Numbered from the stretch's first letter, positions 37,962 to 46,544 are shown. The stretch is 64,000 nt of DNA from an uncultured Agromyces sp. (GCA_913053875.1 CAJXGN010000005.1:124001-188000); one strand, 5' to 3'. Notes: a model not told the origin generated them from the letters alone. Numbers and translations: made by a program.

Positions 37962-39134
37962 TCACTGCTGCCCGGCGACGCCCTCGCGCAGCTCGCGGGC
38001 GAGGTGCCGCACGACCGCGGTCAGGTCGTCGTCGGCCGCTGCCGCCGCGCGCAGCTGCCGCTGGTAGCTCGCGCCGTGCTCGAGCATCGTGCGCACGCCT
38101 CGCAGCTCGTCCGCGCAGCCGAGGCGCCGCGAGATCGGCTCGAGCACCGTGACCAGCTCGGCGATGTCGTCGGCGACGGGGCGCTGCGTTCCCGCGAGGT
38201 CGACGATCGCGCGCGCGTCCATGCCGTACCGGGCCGCACGCCACTTGTTCTCGCGGATGAACCACGGCTGCAGCACGGGCAGCGACTCGCCCTCGTCGAG
38301 CCGGGTGCTCATCCACTCGACCAGGCACTGCACGAGGGCGGCGATCGACGCGATCTCGGCGGACGTGGAGACCCCGTCGCAGACCCGCACCTCGATCGTG
38401 CCCCAGCGTGCGGAGGGGCGGATGTCCCAGCGCACCTCGGTCTGCTCCTCCACGATGCCCGTGCGGATGAGGTCGTCGACGTGCCGCTCGTACGCCTCCC
38501 AGTCGGGCAGGGGGTACGGCAGCCCCGCGGTCGGGAGCTGTTGGAACATGAGCGCGCGGTTCGACGCGTACCCGGTCTCCACGCCCGCCCAGTACGGGCT
38601 CGACGCCGACAGCGCCTGGAGATGCGGGATGTACCGCATGAGGCCGTCCATGATGGGCAGCGCCTTGTCGCGGTCCTCGATGCCGACGTGCACGTGGATG
38701 CCCCAGATCATCATGTTGCGGCCCCACCACTGGGTGCGCTCGATGAGCTTGTGGTACCTCGGCTTGTCCGTGACGGCCTGCTGGAACCAGCGGCCGAACG
38801 GGTGCGAGCCCGCGCAGATCACCTCGTACTCGCCGAGCTGGTCGATCACGCGGCGCACGATCGCGAGCTGCTGCTCGAGGTCGGCCACGGCGTCGGCCAC
38901 CCGATCGTGCACGCCCGTGACGAGCTCGACGGTGTTGCGCAGCAGTTCTGCGGTGATGCGGGATGCCACGGGGTCGTCGCCCTGCTCGGCGAGCACCGCG
39001 AGCACGCGATCGCCGACGGGTGCGAGCTCGCCCGACAGGCGGTCGACGATCGCGACCTCCCATTCGATGCCCACGGTCGAACGGGCCGAGTCCGCGAACG
39101 GGATCCGGGGCGGTGTGTCGCTGCGGGTCTCCAT
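37962..39134 (-). CDS. YbdK-type carboxylate-amine ligase (GCS2 family)
   Basis: 390 residues from the ATG at 39134. The GCS2/YbdK family contains weak gamma-glutamylcysteine ligase-like enzymes. Motifs: [11 protein letters not shown] at the N-terminus (metal/glutamate site), [17 protein letters not shown] and the C-terminal [17 protein letters not shown]. The true amine substrate is unproven for most members. A GGAGGAG site is 12 bases upstream, slightly long; the frame is open a further 20 codons. It converges with the GH1 gene, leaving ten bases between the stops, and is divergent from rpsP. Confidence 0.88.
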   Translation of the reverse strand: METRSDTPPRIPFADSARSTVGIEWEVAIVDRLSGELAPVGDRVLAVLAEQGDDPVASRITAELLRNTVELVTGVHDRVADAVADLEQQLAIVRRVIDQLGEYEVICAGSHPFGRWFQQAVTDKPRYHKLIERTQWWGRNMMIWGIHVHVGIEDRDKALPIMDGLMRYIPHLQALSASSPYWAGVETGYASNRALMFQQLPTAGLPYPLPDWEAYERHVDDLIRTGIVEEQTEVRWDIRPSARWGTIEVRVCDGVSTSAEIASIAALVQCLVEWMSTRLDEGESLPVLQPWFIRENKWRAARYGMDARAIVDLAGTQRPVADDIAELVTVLEPISRRLGCADELRGVRTMLEHGASYQRQLRAAAAADDDLTAVVRHLARELREGVAGQQ

Positions 39135-39392
39135 GTGCGCGAGGCGCTCCTCCCGGGTCGCCGCTCGGCGACCGCGCTGGTGACATCGTCGCACGCCGGG
39201 GGCCGTCGGTCACGCCCCCGGGGCATCCGTCGTCGATTCACGGATCGGCCGGAAATCTGCAAGAATGGTCCGTCGAGTTCCGTTGCGCCCGACCCTCTAT
39301 CCGGCGCTCGGAACGAATCAGAGCTTCCGCCGAGTGTGCACCCCACGCTCACGGCTGTCAGTTCGTCTCACTACAACACACACGGGAGAATC
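39135..39392 (+). promoter_or_regulatory. rpsP promoter and 5' leader
   Basis: A 258-base gap without a gene. A promoter TTCACG (39237-39242), 18-base spacer, AAGAAT (39261-39266) fits the plus strand, giving a leader of about 120 bases. Inside it CTCGG (39307-39311) can pair with CCGAG (39330-39334), with GGAA/TTCC adding inner pairs. The S16-operon leader may be structured, but no known leader class is recognised. GGGAGA sits three bases before the GTG. Confidence 0.45.
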
Positions 39393-39797
39393 GTGGCTGT
39401 CAAGATCCGTCTGAAGCGCCTGGGGAAGATCCGGGCGCCGTACTACCGCATCGTCGTCGCCGACTCGCGCACCAAGCGCGACGGTCGCGTGATCGAGGAG
39501 ATCGGCAAGTACCACCCCACCGAGGAGCCCTCGTTCATCGAGGTCGACTCCGAGCGCGCGCAGTACTGGCTGGGCGTCGGCGCGCAGCCGACCCCGCAGG
39601 TCCTCGCCATCCTCAAGCTCACCGGCGACTGGGGCACCTTCAAGGGTGACAAGAAGGCCGTCAGCACCGTCAAGACCGCCGAGCCGAAGGCCGCCTACGT
39701 GGCCGACGAGTCGAAGAAGCCGGTCCTGAAGCCGAAGACCGAGAAGCCGGCCGAGCCCGCTGCCGAGGCCGACGAGGCCGCCGCGGACGAGGCGTAG
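39393..39797 (+). CDS. rpsP: 30S ribosomal protein S16
   Basis: 134 residues; the S16 core is the first 80 or so ([20 protein letters not shown] and [15 protein letters not shown]). The C-terminal 50 residues are an Ala/Glu/Lys-rich extension ([17 protein letters not shown]) common in actinobacterial S16 and probably disordered. GTG start preceded by GGGAGA. First gene of the rpsP-khpA-rimM-trmD operon; khpA begins four bases after its stop. Confidence 0.97.
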   Translation: MAVKIRLKRLGKIRAPYYRIVVADSRTKRDGRVIEEIGKYHPTEEPSFIEVDSERAQYWLGVGAQPTPQVLAILKLTGDWGTFKGDKKAVSTVKTAEPKAAYVADESKKPVLKPKTEKPAEPAAEADEAAADEA

Positions 39798-39801
39798 TCC
39801 G

Positions 39802-40038
39802 ATGCTGGCACCCGCGCTCGAACACCTGGTCAAGGGGATCGTCGATCACCCCGACGACGTTCGCGTCGTGACCGCCTCGTCGACGCGCGGGGAGGTCCTC
39901 GAGGTCCACGTGAACCCCGAGGACCTCGGCCGGGTCATCGGCCGTGCGGGCCGCACGGCCAAGGCCCTGCGCACGCTCGTGACCGCCCTCGCCGACGGCC
40001 GACGCGTGCGCGTCGACGTCGTCGACACCGACCGCTGA
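39802..40038 (+). CDS. khpA: KhpA-type KH-domain RNA-binding protein
   Basis: 78 residues, a single KH domain with the GxxG loop in VIGRAGRTAKAL. KhpA-class proteins bind RNA, usually with a Jag/KhpB partner, and affect cell division and sRNA-type regulation in other bacteria. The position between rpsP and rimM is conserved. It lies one base upstream of the rimM GTG, so translation is coupled. Confidence 0.93.
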   Translation: MLAPALEHLVKGIVDHPDDVRVVTASSTRGEVLEVHVNPEDLGRVIGRAGRTAKALRTLVTALADGRRVRVDVVDTDR

Positions 40039-40039
40039 C

Positions 40040-40630
40040 GTGGCCTCCACGCCGCGCACGCAGCTGCGCGTCGGTCGGTTGACCAAGGCGCACGGTCTCA
40101 AGGGCGCCATCAAGCTCGAGCTCTACACCGACGACCCCGAGCGCCGCTTCGTTCCGGGCGCCGAGTTCTCGCTGCAGGTGCCCACGTCGAGCCCGTGGCA
40201 CGGCAAGCACATCACGCTGACCGAGCTGCGCTGGTACAACGGGCATCCGGTCGGGTTCTTCGAGGGCGTCGCCGATCGCACCGCGGCCGAGACCCTCATC
40301 AAGGCGATCCTCTGGGTCGACCAGGACGACGCCGACGACGAGCCCGAGGACGACGCCTGGTACGACCACCAGCTGGTCGGCCTCGCGGTCGTGCGCGACG
40401 GCGAGCGCATCGGCACCGTCAAGCACGTCGACCACCTGCCCGCGCAGGACCTGCTCGTGATCTCGATGGGCAGCCGCGAGGTCATGGTGCCCTTCGTGTC
40501 GGCGATCGTGCCCGAGGTCGACGTCGAGGCGGGCACCGTCACGGTGACACCGCCGCCGGGCCTGCTCGAGGAGCTGCCCGAGGCGTCGACCGACGCGTCG
40601 CCCGAGGCGTCGCCCGACGACACCGACTAG
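40040..40630 (+). CDS. rimM: Ribosome maturation factor RimM
   Basis: 196 residues. RimM assists 30S maturation by binding S19 at the 3' head domain. The N-terminal barrel begins LRVGRLTKAHGLKGAIKLE, and the PRC-barrel follows at about 105-175 (WYDHQLVGLAV, VMVPFVSAIVPEVD). An acidic linker (about 92-104) and an Asp/Ser/Pro-rich C-terminal tail are extra to the core. GTG start one base after khpA; trmD begins nine bases after its stop. Confidence 0.94.
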   Translation: MASTPRTQLRVGRLTKAHGLKGAIKLELYTDDPERRFVPGAEFSLQVPTSSPWHGKHITLTELRWYNGHPVGFFEGVADRTAAETLIKAILWVDQDDADDEPEDDAWYDHQLVGLAVVRDGERIGTVKHVDHLPAQDLLVISMGSREVMVPFVSAIVPEVDVEAGTVTVTPPPGLLEELPEASTDASPEASPDDTD

Positions 40631-40639
40631 GAGCGGCCG

Positions 40640-41350
40640 ATGCGCATCGACATCGTCACGATCTTCCCCGAGTTCTTCCGGGTGCTCGACGTGTCGCTGC
40701 TCGGCAAGGCACGCACGTCGGGCCTGCTCGACGTGCGCGCGCACGACCTGCGCGACCACGCGCACGACCGGCACCGCACGGTCGACGACACCCCGTACGG
40801 CGGGGGAGCGGGCATGGTCATGAAGCCCGAGCCGTGGGGCGAAGCGCTCGACGGCATCCTCGACGAGGCCGCTGCGGCGGGCGGCCCGGTGCCGACGCTC
40901 ATCGTGCCGTCGCCGGCCGGCGAGCCGTTCCGCCAGCCGATCGCCGCCGAGCTGGCGCAGCTCGACCACCTGGTGTTCGCCTGCGGCCGCTACGAGGGCA
41001 TCGACCAGCGCGTGGTCGACCACTACGACGAGCGGATGCCGGTGCGCCTGCTGAGCCTCGGCGACTACGTGCTGAACGGGGGCGAGGTGGCCGCGATGGC
41101 CATGGTCGAGGCCATCGGCCGACTCGTTCCCGGTGTCGTGGGCAATCCCGAGAGCCTCGTCGAGGAGTCGCACCAGGACGGCCTGCTCGAGTACCCGAGC
41201 TACACCAAGCCGCAGGTCTGGCGCGGACTCGAGGTGCCCGACGTGCTGCGCAGCGGCAACCACGGCGCCGTCGCCGCGTGGCGCCACGAGCAGCGGATCG
41301 AGCGCACGCGGCGCGTCCGCCCCGACCTGCTCGGCGACGACGACGCCTGA
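40640..41350 (+). CDS. trmD: tRNA (guanine(37)-N(1))-methyltransferase
   Basis: 236 residues. TrmD makes m1G37 next to the anticodon and prevents frameshifting. The SPOUT trefoil-knot SAM site is seen as [18 protein letters not shown], with the upstream YEGIDQRV and [14 protein letters not shown], and the C-terminal tRNA domain contains [11 protein letters not shown]. Preceded by GGAGCGG. Last gene of the rpsP operon; a GC hairpin follows. Confidence 0.97.
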   Translation: MRIDIVTIFPEFFRVLDVSLLGKARTSGLLDVRAHDLRDHAHDRHRTVDDTPYGGGAGMVMKPEPWGEALDGILDEAAAAGGPVPTLIVPSPAGEPFRQPIAAELAQLDHLVFACGRYEGIDQRVVDHYDERMPVRLLSLGDYVLNGGEVAAMAMVEAIGRLVPGVVGNPESLVEESHQDGLLEYPSYTKPQVWRGLEVPDVLRSGNHGAVAAWRHEQRIERTRRVRPDLLGDDDA

Positions 41351-41423
41351 TCCGCCGGCCGCCGCGACGGTCCGCCCGCGACGTCGTCGGTGCGAGCAGC
41401 CGCCACGCCGGTCGTCTTCCGCA

Positions 41424-41438
41424 CCCCCCGACCGGGGG
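41424..41438 (+). terminator. GC hairpin after trmD
   Basis: CCCCC-GACC-GGGGG (41425-41438) forms a compact hairpin 74 bases after the trmD stop. It lacks a T-tract but precedes the next promoter, so it may end the rpsP operon. Confidence 0.35.
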
Positions 41439-41452
41439 AGGATTCACGCGCA

Positions 41453-41498
41453 CGAAACATCCGGGTGCTCAGCCGGAAACACGCCTTTCATAGTTTCG
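41453..41498 (+). promoter_or_regulatory. AT-rich promoter with GAAAC boxes before the CbiX-type gene
   Basis: Within a strongly GC-rich region this stretch is clearly AT-richer. GAAAC occurs at 41454-41458 and 41476-41480 and inverted (GTTTC) at 41493-41497; CGAAAC/GTTTCG form an inverted repeat. A -10-like CATAGT (41489-41494) overlaps the last box. This layout suggests a repressor or activator site, but no regulator is identified. Confidence 0.4.
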
Positions 41499-41545
41499 AG
41501 ACGCGCGAGAGCACGCGCGACGGCGACGGGAAGGCGGGTCCGGGA

Positions 41546-42322
41546 ATGGTCGGGGAGGAGTCGACGCAGGCGATCGGCTCCGACGGCGACACCCCGCCGC
41601 TCACCCTCCTCGCGGTGACCCACGGCTCGCCGTCGCCCGACAACCGGGCCGCGATCATCGGCCTCGTCGACGCCGTCGCGAGCCGGCGCGACGACCTCGA
41701 CGTGGGCATCGGCTTCGTCGACGCGCAGCACACAGACGTCGCATCGGCGGTCGCGCGCAGCGTGCACGCACCCGATGCGGTGATCGTGCCGCTCGTGCTG
41801 TCGGCCGGGTACCACGTGCGCACCGGTCTCGCCGCCGGCCTCGACCAGGTCGAGTCGCGCGAGGTCGCGATGGCCGCCGCGCTCGGGCCCGACGCGCGCA
41901 TCGTCGACGTGCTCGCGACCCGACTCGAATCCGCGGGCCTGCGACCGGCCGACTCCGTCGTGCTCGCCGCGGCCGGGTCGAACGACCCCAAGGCCGTGCG
42001 CGAGTGCTTCGATACCGGGCGACGCCTCGCCGCCCGGCTCGGCCGACCCGTCACGGTCGGCTTCATCGCGGCCGCGATGCCGCGCCTGCACGACGCCATC
42101 GAGATGGTGCGCGAGGTGCACGCGGGTTCGCGCGTGGTGGTGGCGACCTACCTGCTCGCGCCCGGCCACTTCAACGACGCCGTGGCGACGGCGGGCGCCG
42201 ACGTGGTGGCGCCGCCGCTCATCGTGCCCGGCGAGTCCGTCGCATCCGAACTGGTCGACCTGGTGCTCGACCGCTACGACGACGCGACCGTGCTCGTGCG
42301 CAACGGCGGCGCGGCGGGCTGA
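41546..42322 (+). CDS. CbiX/SirB-type sirohydrochlorin chelatase-like protein
   Basis: 258 residues from ATG 41546. Short-form chelatase halves are duplicated: VTHGSPSPDNRAAI with the metal-binding His near residue 28, and the mid-chain LVLSAGYHVRTGL with a second His (about 98), followed by a second domain (LAAAGSNDP, ATYLLAPGHFND). Such enzymes insert Fe or Co into sirohydrochlorin for siroheme or cobalamin. No sulfite reductase, cysG or other cob gene is next to it. The start is uncertain because the frame is open further upstream; it ends 13 bases before the convergent map stop. Confidence 0.83.
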   Translation: MVGEESTQAIGSDGDTPPLTLLAVTHGSPSPDNRAAIIGLVDAVASRRDDLDVGIGFVDAQHTDVASAVARSVHAPDAVIVPLVLSAGYHVRTGLAAGLDQVESREVAMAAALGPDARIVDVLATRLESAGLRPADSVVLAAAGSNDPKAVRECFDTGRRLAARLGRPVTVGFIAAAMPRLHDAIEMVREVHAGSRVVVATYLLAPGHFNDAVATAGADVVAPPLIVPGESVASELVDLVLDRYDDATVLVRNGGAAG

Positions 42323-42335
42323 CCCGGCCGACCGG

Positions 42336-43103
42336 TCAGTCGCGCGCGGTCAGTACGACCGGCCCGTCCTCGGTCACCGCGATGGTGTGCTCCGAGTGCG
42401 CGCCGCGCGAGCCATCGGCGCTGCGCAGCGTCCAGCCGTCGGGGTCGGTGAAGATGCGGTCGGTGGTCTCGAGGAACCACGGCTCGATCGCGATCACGAG
42501 GCCGGGCTTCAGCGGCAGCCCGCGCCGCGCCCGGCCGTCGTTCGGCACGTGCGGGTCGCCGTGCATGGTGCGGCCGACGCCGTGCCCACCGAAGTCGGTG
42601 TTGATCGAGTACCCCTCGGCGCGCGCGATCTCGGCGATCGCGGCCGAGATGTCGCCGATGCGGTTGCCGACGGTCGCTGCGGCGATGCCCGCGTCGAGCG
42701 CCCTGCGGGTCGTGTCGATGAGGCGCAGGTCCTCCTCGCGGGGCGAGCCGACCACGATCGACGCGGCCGAGTCGGAGACCCAGCCGTCGACGGAGGCCGC
42801 GAAGTCCACGCTCAGCAGGTCGCCGTCGCGCAGCCGGTAATCGCGGGGGAGGCCGTGCAGCACCGCGTCGTTGACCGACGTGCAGAGCACCTTGCCGAAC
42901 GGGCTGGCGCCGAACGACGGGTGGTAGTCGATGTAGCACGACTCGGCGCCGGCCTTCCGGATCATCTCGTGCGCGAGCGCGTCCAGCTCCAGCAGGTTCA
43001 CGCCGACCGCGGCCTTCGCCAGCATCGCCTCGATGACGGATGCCACGAAGCGGCCCGCGGGTCGCATCTGCTCGATCTCGGCCGGTGTCCTCAGTTCGAT
43101 CAC
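42336..43103 (-). CDS. map: Methionine aminopeptidase, type I
   Basis: 255 residues from the GTG at 43103. MAP removes N-terminal Met from new proteins. Dinuclear-metal ligand regions are seen: LLSVDFAASVDGWVSD (Asp pair), GGHGVGR (His), IEPW (Glu) and SEHTIAV (Glu). The upstream-open frame to 43685 is shadow. AGGGAG precedes the GTG by a few bases. It is divergent from the small membrane protein gene. Actinobacteria often carry two map genes; whether this is MapA or MapB cannot be told here. Confidence 0.94.
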   Translation of the reverse strand: MIELRTPAEIEQMRPAGRFVASVIEAMLAKAAVGVNLLELDALAHEMIRKAGAESCYIDYHPSFGASPFGKVLCTSVNDAVLHGLPRDYRLRDGDLLSVDFAASVDGWVSDSAASIVVGSPREEDLRLIDTTRRALDAGIAAATVGNRIGDISAAIAEIARAEGYSINTDFGGHGVGRTMHGDPHVPNDGRARRGLPLKPGLVIAIEPWFLETTDRIFTDPDGWTLRSADGSRGAHSEHTIAVTEDGPVVLTARD

Positions 43104-43178
43104 GGCTCTCCCTTCCCACCTCCCATTCTGTCGGGTGCGCGCTGGGCGAACGCCGAGCGCGCGCCCAGCGGCGGCGGT

Positions 43179-43184
43179 TACGCT
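43179..43184 (+). promoter_or_regulatory. -10 box TACGCT of the small membrane protein gene
   Basis: TACGCT ends six bases before the ATG at 43191, the leaderless geometry used repeatedly in this window. Confidence 0.5.
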
Positions 43185-43190
43185 GGATCC

Positions 43191-43706
43191 ATGCTCCTCC
43201 GGAAGGTCTTCTACCGTTGGCAGTTCATCGCGGCGTTCGTGCTGCCCGCCTGGCTGTTCGTCGGCTGGGGCATCTGGGGCGAGAGCGCGTGGGGCATCCT
43301 CGGCCTGCTCATTGCGGCTCCCGCCTCGTTCCTCTCGCTGATCGTCGTGGCCGGCGTCACCGCCGCGCGCGCGACGGCGCGTCAGGAGCGCGCGGTGTCG
43401 TGGATCGACGTGGGCATCATGACCGCCTGGCATCTCGCCCTCATCGGGGTCGGCTTCTCGGGCCCGACCGCCGGCACGTTCGCGGTGTTCGCCGTGCTGC
43501 TGGCGCTCGTGGCGTTCTGGTCGGCCGTCTGGCAGCTGCTGCGCGACAGCGCCCGACGCGCCCAGGCGACCTTCGCGGAGTTCGAGCGCCAGGCGCAGAT
43601 GCCGCCGCAGGCGGGCGCGCGCCCGCAACAGCCGAGCACGGGCCCCCGCCGCGGCCCGGACGACGGCGACGTCATCATCGTGCACGAGGTGCGCGACCCC
43701 TCGTAG
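43191..43706 (+). CDS. Small membrane protein of unknown function
   Basis: 171 residues. Four hydrophobic stretches (about residues 11-27, 33-54, 70-85 and 88-112) suggest three or four membrane helices, followed by a soluble, Pro/Gln/Arg-rich tail ending [12 protein letters not shown]. No known domain is recognised. The ATG follows a TACGCT box by six bases, with no ribosome-binding site. It lies between map (divergent) and rplS; the rplS promoter begins 26 bases after its stop. Confidence 0.8.
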   Translation: MLLRKVFYRWQFIAAFVLPAWLFVGWGIWGESAWGILGLLIAAPASFLSLIVVAGVTAARATARQERAVSWIDVGIMTAWHLALIGVGFSGPTAGTFAVFAVLLALVAFWSAVWQLLRDSARRAQATFAEFERQAQMPPQAGARPQQPSTGPRRGPDDGDVIIVHEVRDPS

Positions 43707-43731
43707 GCGCGTGCCGCGCGCGGCATCCGCT

Positions 43732-43893
43732 TTGCCGTTGCGGCCCGGCCATGGCAGAATGGTCGATCGTGCTGCCGCACGACTCTGCCTCCGGGGAGTG
43801 CGCAGGGTGCGATCGCGCCCGGCGAGGCGGCACCATTCACTTCCATTTCATCAACCGTGTTCGACCGGTGGCGGGCACAGAGAGCGACTCATC
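43732..43893 (+). promoter_or_regulatory. rplS promoter and long 5' leader
   Basis: TTGCCG (43732-43737), a 17-base spacer and CAGAAT (43755-43760) form the best -35/-10 pair in the window. Transcription from about 43767 gives a leader of roughly 127 bases before rplS. GGTGC (43806-43810) pairs with GCACC (43830-43834). A ribosomal-protein autoregulatory leader is possible but matches no class I know. A short ATG frame starting at 43751 overlaps the -10 box and is not taken as a gene. Confidence 0.55.
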
Positions 43894-44241
43894 ATGCACA
43901 TCCTCGATTCCGTCGACGCGGCCAGCATCCGTTCCGACATCCCCGAGTTCCGCCCGGGCGACACCGTCAAGGTGCACGTCAACATCGTCGAGGGCACCCG
44001 CTCGCGCATCCAGGTCTTCCAGGGCGTCGTCATCGGCCGCTCGGGCGAGGGCGTGCGCGAGACCTTCACCGTGCGCAAGGTGAGCTTCCAGGTCGGCGTC
44101 GAGCGCACCTTCCCGGTGCACTCGCCGGTCATCGACCACATCGAGGTCGTCACCCGCGGCGACGTGCGCCGCGCGAAGCTGTACTACCTCCGCAACCTCC
44201 GCGGCAAGAAGGCGAAGATCCGCGAGAAGCGCGAGTCCTGA
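43894..44241 (+). CDS. rplS: 50S ribosomal protein L19
   Basis: 115 residues. The L19 core is complete: [20 protein letters not shown], the [11 protein letters not shown] strand and the C-terminal [20 protein letters not shown] 43894 gives the family N-terminus. It has its own strong promoter and a long leader. In many bacteria rplS sits in the rpsP operon; here it is about 2.5 kb downstream, separated by cbiX-type, map and membrane-protein genes. Confidence 0.97.
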   Translation: MHILDSVDAASIRSDIPEFRPGDTVKVHVNIVEGTRSRIQVFQGVVIGRSGEGVRETFTVRKVSFQVGVERTFPVHSPVIDHIEVVTRGDVRRAKLYYLRNLRGKKAKIREKRES

Positions 44242-44270
44242 ACCGCACCCCGTTCCGGGAACACGATCGG

Positions 44271-44308
44271 CCGAGCTCCCCGCGCATAGACTTGCACGGG
44301 GAGCTCGG
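44271..44308 (+). promoter_or_regulatory. 11-bp inverted repeat with a -10 box in its loop, upstream of lepB
   Basis: CCGAGCTCCCC (44271-44281) and GGGGAGCTCGG (44298-44308) are perfect inverted repeats around a 16-base loop. The loop contains TAGACT (44287-44292), a recurrent -10 hexamer here. The right arm and the Gs that follow also form the lepB ribosome-binding region. It could be an operator, an rplS terminator, or both. A smaller GTTCC-G-GGAAC hairpin lies just upstream at about 44252-44262. Confidence 0.5.
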
Positions 44309-44315
44309 GGGGTGA

Positions 44316-45053
44316 ATGACTGAAGACATCGACGCCTCCGCACGCGCGGACGAGGCACGTGGGCGACGCCGCCGAGGGGTGCTGCTGTTCATCCGCGACC
44401 TCCTCATCATCTTCGTCGTCGCGGTCCTGGTGTCGTTCCTCATCAAGACCTACCTGATCCGGTCGTTCTACATCCCGTCGCAGTCGATGGAGCAGACGCT
44501 GCTCGTCGACGACCGCATCATCGTCAACGAACTGGTGCCCGACGTCATGCCGCTCTCGCGCGGCGACGTCGTCGTCTTCCAGGACCCGGGCGGCTGGCTC
44601 ACGGCGCGTCCGGAGCCGGATCAGCCCCCGCTCGTCGCAGCGGCCGACTGGTTCCTCTCGCTGGTCGGGCTCTCCGCGTCCGACAGCAACGACCACCTCA
44701 TCAAGCGCGTCATCGGGCTGCCCGGCGACCACGTCGTGTGCTGCAACGCGCTCGGCCAGGTGAGCATCAACGGCGTGCCGCTCGACGAGCCGTACATCAC
44801 CCTGCCGGATGGCGAGACCGAGGCGTCGGGCGACGACTTCGACGTCGTCGTGCCCGATGACGCCCTCTGGGTCATGGGCGACAACCGCTACAACTCGAAG
44901 GACTCGCGGTACAACCAGGACACGCCGCTCGAGGGCTTCGTCCCGGTCGAGAACCTGGTCGGGCGCGCGTTCGTCATCAGCTGGCCCATCGACCGCTGGT
45001 CGTGGCTCGGCGACTATCCTGAGGTCTTCGCAGGCATCCCCGACCCGGAGTGA
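44316..45053 (+). CDS. lepB: Signal peptidase I
   Basis: 245 residues. Type I signal peptidase, which releases exported proteins from their signal peptides on the outer membrane face. A basic N-terminus precedes one membrane helix (about 22-46). The catalytic Ser57 is in PSQSMEQ and the general base Lys130 in LIKRVIGLPGD; box E (GDNRYNSKDSR) is complete. Two unusual adjacent Cys (VCCN) follow the Lys box. ATG preceded by a run of Gs; rnhB follows after four bases. Confidence 0.95.
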   Translation: MTEDIDASARADEARGRRRRGVLLFIRDLLIIFVVAVLVSFLIKTYLIRSFYIPSQSMEQTLLVDDRIIVNELVPDVMPLSRGDVVVFQDPGGWLTARPEPDQPPLVAAADWFLSLVGLSASDSNDHLIKRVIGLPGDHVVCCNALGQVSINGVPLDEPYITLPDGETEASGDDFDVVVPDDALWVMGDNRYNSKDSRYNQDTPLEGFVPVENLVGRAFVISWPIDRWSWLGDYPEVFAGIPDPE

Positions 45054-45057
45054 CCCG

Positions 45058-45744
45058 ATGGCAGCAGGCAAGGCGCCCACGATGACGCTGGAGCGCGGGC
45101 TGCTCGCCGACGGCGCACCGCTCGTGCTCGCCTGCGACGAGGTCGGCCGCGGGGCGCTCGCCGGACCGGTGACGGTCGGGCTCGTGGTCGTCGGCATCGA
45201 GACGAAGCGGATGCCCGCGGGCCTGCGCGACTCGAAGCTGCTGCCCGAGCCCCGACGCGACCTGCTCGCGCCGCGCGCGGCGAGGTGGGTGCGCGCCTCG
45301 GCGGTGGGTGAGGCGAGTGCGAGCGAGATCGACGAGCTCGGCATCATGGCCTGCCTGGGCCTCGCCGGTTCGCGGGCGTACGCCGAGCTCGAGGCATCCG
45401 TCGACCTGCCCCACGGTGCGCCGCTGCTGCTCGACGGCAACCACGACTGGCTGAGCGCGCACATCGCGCGCCGGGCGCGGGTCATCACCCGCATCAAGGC
45501 CGACCGCGACTGCGCGTCGGTCTCGGCGGCATCCGTCATCGCCAAGGTGCACCGCGACACGGGCATGCGGCGCGCCCACGACGAGACGCCCCGCTACGGC
45601 TGGGACGAGAACAAGGGGTACTCGACCCGCGCGCACTTCGCGGCGATCGCCGAGCACGGCCCGCACGCGCTGCACCGGAAGACGTGGCTGCATCCGGAAC
45701 GTGCCGTGGAGGCGCCGCCCCTGTTCGACCTCGGCGTAGGATGA
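45058..45744 (+). CDS. rnhB: Ribonuclease HII
   Basis: 228 residues. RNase HII nicks at ribonucleotides embedded in DNA. The DEDD acid set is recognisable: CDEVGRGALAGP (Asp-Glu), LDGNHDW (Asp) and KADRDCASVSAASVIAKVHRD (Asp). The extra-long C-terminus ends in HRKTWLHPERA. The start at 45058 is the first ATG after lepB; the frame is open upstream within lepB. The order lepB-rnhB-DUF2469 is the actinobacterial standard. Confidence 0.95.
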   Translation: MAAGKAPTMTLERGLLADGAPLVLACDEVGRGALAGPVTVGLVVVGIETKRMPAGLRDSKLLPEPRRDLLAPRAARWVRASAVGEASASEIDELGIMACLGLAGSRAYAELEASVDLPHGAPLLLDGNHDWLSAHIARRARVITRIKADRDCASVSAASVIAKVHRDTGMRRAHDETPRYGWDENKGYSTRAHFAAIAEHGPHALHRKTWLHPERAVEAPPLFDLGVG

Positions 45745-45750
45745 ACCGCG

Positions 45751-46074
45751 ATGGATGAAGACGAGTTCGAGGACTACGACCGCGAGGTCGAGCTTGCCCT
45801 CTACCGCGAGTATCGCGACATCGTGTCGCAGTTCCAGTACGTGGTCGAGACCGAGCGCCGCTTCTACCTCGCGAACGAGGTCGAGCTGGTGCGTCGCGAC
45901 ACCGAGCACGACTTCTACTTCGAGCTCACGATGAAGGACGTCTGGGTCTGGGACGTCTACCGCGCCGACCGCTTCGTGAAGTCGGTGCGCGTGCTCACGT
46001 TCAAGGACGTCAACATCGAGGAACTCGCGAGCCGCGACTTCGAGCTGCCCAAGGAGCTCGCCCTCGACGAGTAG
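45751..46074 (+). CDS. DUF2469 family protein
   Basis: 107 residues, acidic. MDEDEFEDYDREVELALYRE and the conserved RFYLANEVELVRR, EMKDVWVWDVYR-type middle mark DUF2469, an actinobacterial protein almost always encoded after rnhB. Function unknown; it has no signal peptide or membrane helix. Six bases separate it from rnhB, so it is in the same operon. A 110-base gap with a small hairpin follows. Confidence 0.9.
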   Translation: MDEDEFEDYDREVELALYREYRDIVSQFQYVVETERRFYLANEVELVRRDTEHDFYFELTMKDVWVWDVYRADRFVKSVRVLTFKDVNIEELASRDFELPKELALDE

Positions 46075-46095
46075 GCGCTCGTCGTCTCCTGCACA

Positions 46096-46112
46096 GGCGC
46101 TCGTGAGGCGCC
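46096..46112 (+). terminator. Small hairpin after the rnhB operon
   Basis: GGCGC-TCGTGAG-GCGCC, five base pairs with a seven-base loop, lies 22 bases after the DUF2469 stop. No T-tract; a weak terminator candidate. The rest of the gap (46113-46184) holds a GGAGG site for yraN. Confidence 0.3.
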
Positions 46113-46184
46113 GATCGGGTTCCTGCCCGCTCGCTCCCTGATCGGGGCGGATGCGCGCTGCCAGCCTCTCCTCGGAGGTGGCGC

Positions 46185-46544
46185 ATGGCACGCAAGGACG
46201 AGGTGGGCGCGCGCGGCGAGACGATCGCGGCGGCGTACCTGGAGGAGCTCGGCTACGACGTGGTCGACCGCAACTGGCGGCACGGCCGGCGCGGTGAGAT
46301 CGACCTGGTCGCCCGCGACGGCGACGAGACCGTGTTCGTGGAGGTGAAGACGCGGTCGGGCACCGCGTTCGGGCACCCGCTCGAGGCGGTGACGGCCGAC
46401 AAGCTCGCGCGGCTGCGCATGCTCGCGGGGGCGTGGTGCCGGTCGGCGCGGGTGGTGTCGTCGTCGATCCGCATCGATGCGGTCTCGGTGCTGCTGCCGC
46501 CGGGCCGCGCGGTCGACATCGAGCACGTGCGGGGCGTCGGCTGA
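46185..46544 (+). CDS. yraN: UPF0102 protein YraN
   Basis: 119 residues, endonuclease-like fold of the UPF0102 family. Nuclease-type residues are seen in GEIDLVARDG and FVEVKTRSG. The biological role is not settled; it is linked by gene order to yifB and dprA. CGGAGG precedes the ATG by seven bases. Its TGA overlaps the yifB ATG by one base (TGATG). Confidence 0.93.
   Translation: MARKDEVGARGETIAAAYLEELGYDVVDRNWRHGRRGEIDLVARDGDETVFVEVKTRSGTAFGHPLEAVTADKLARLRMLAGAWCRSARVVSSSIRIDAVSVLLPPGRAVDIEHVRGVG

Noticed and set aside
41335-41399. Inverted repeat CGACGACG/CGTCGTCG around the trmD stop
   Set aside because: The 49-base loop and the simple GC repeat make it likely to be chance.
43751-44083. 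A short ORF beginning inside the rplS promoter
   Set aside because: Its start overlaps the -10 box, it runs into rplS in another frame and has no family motif.
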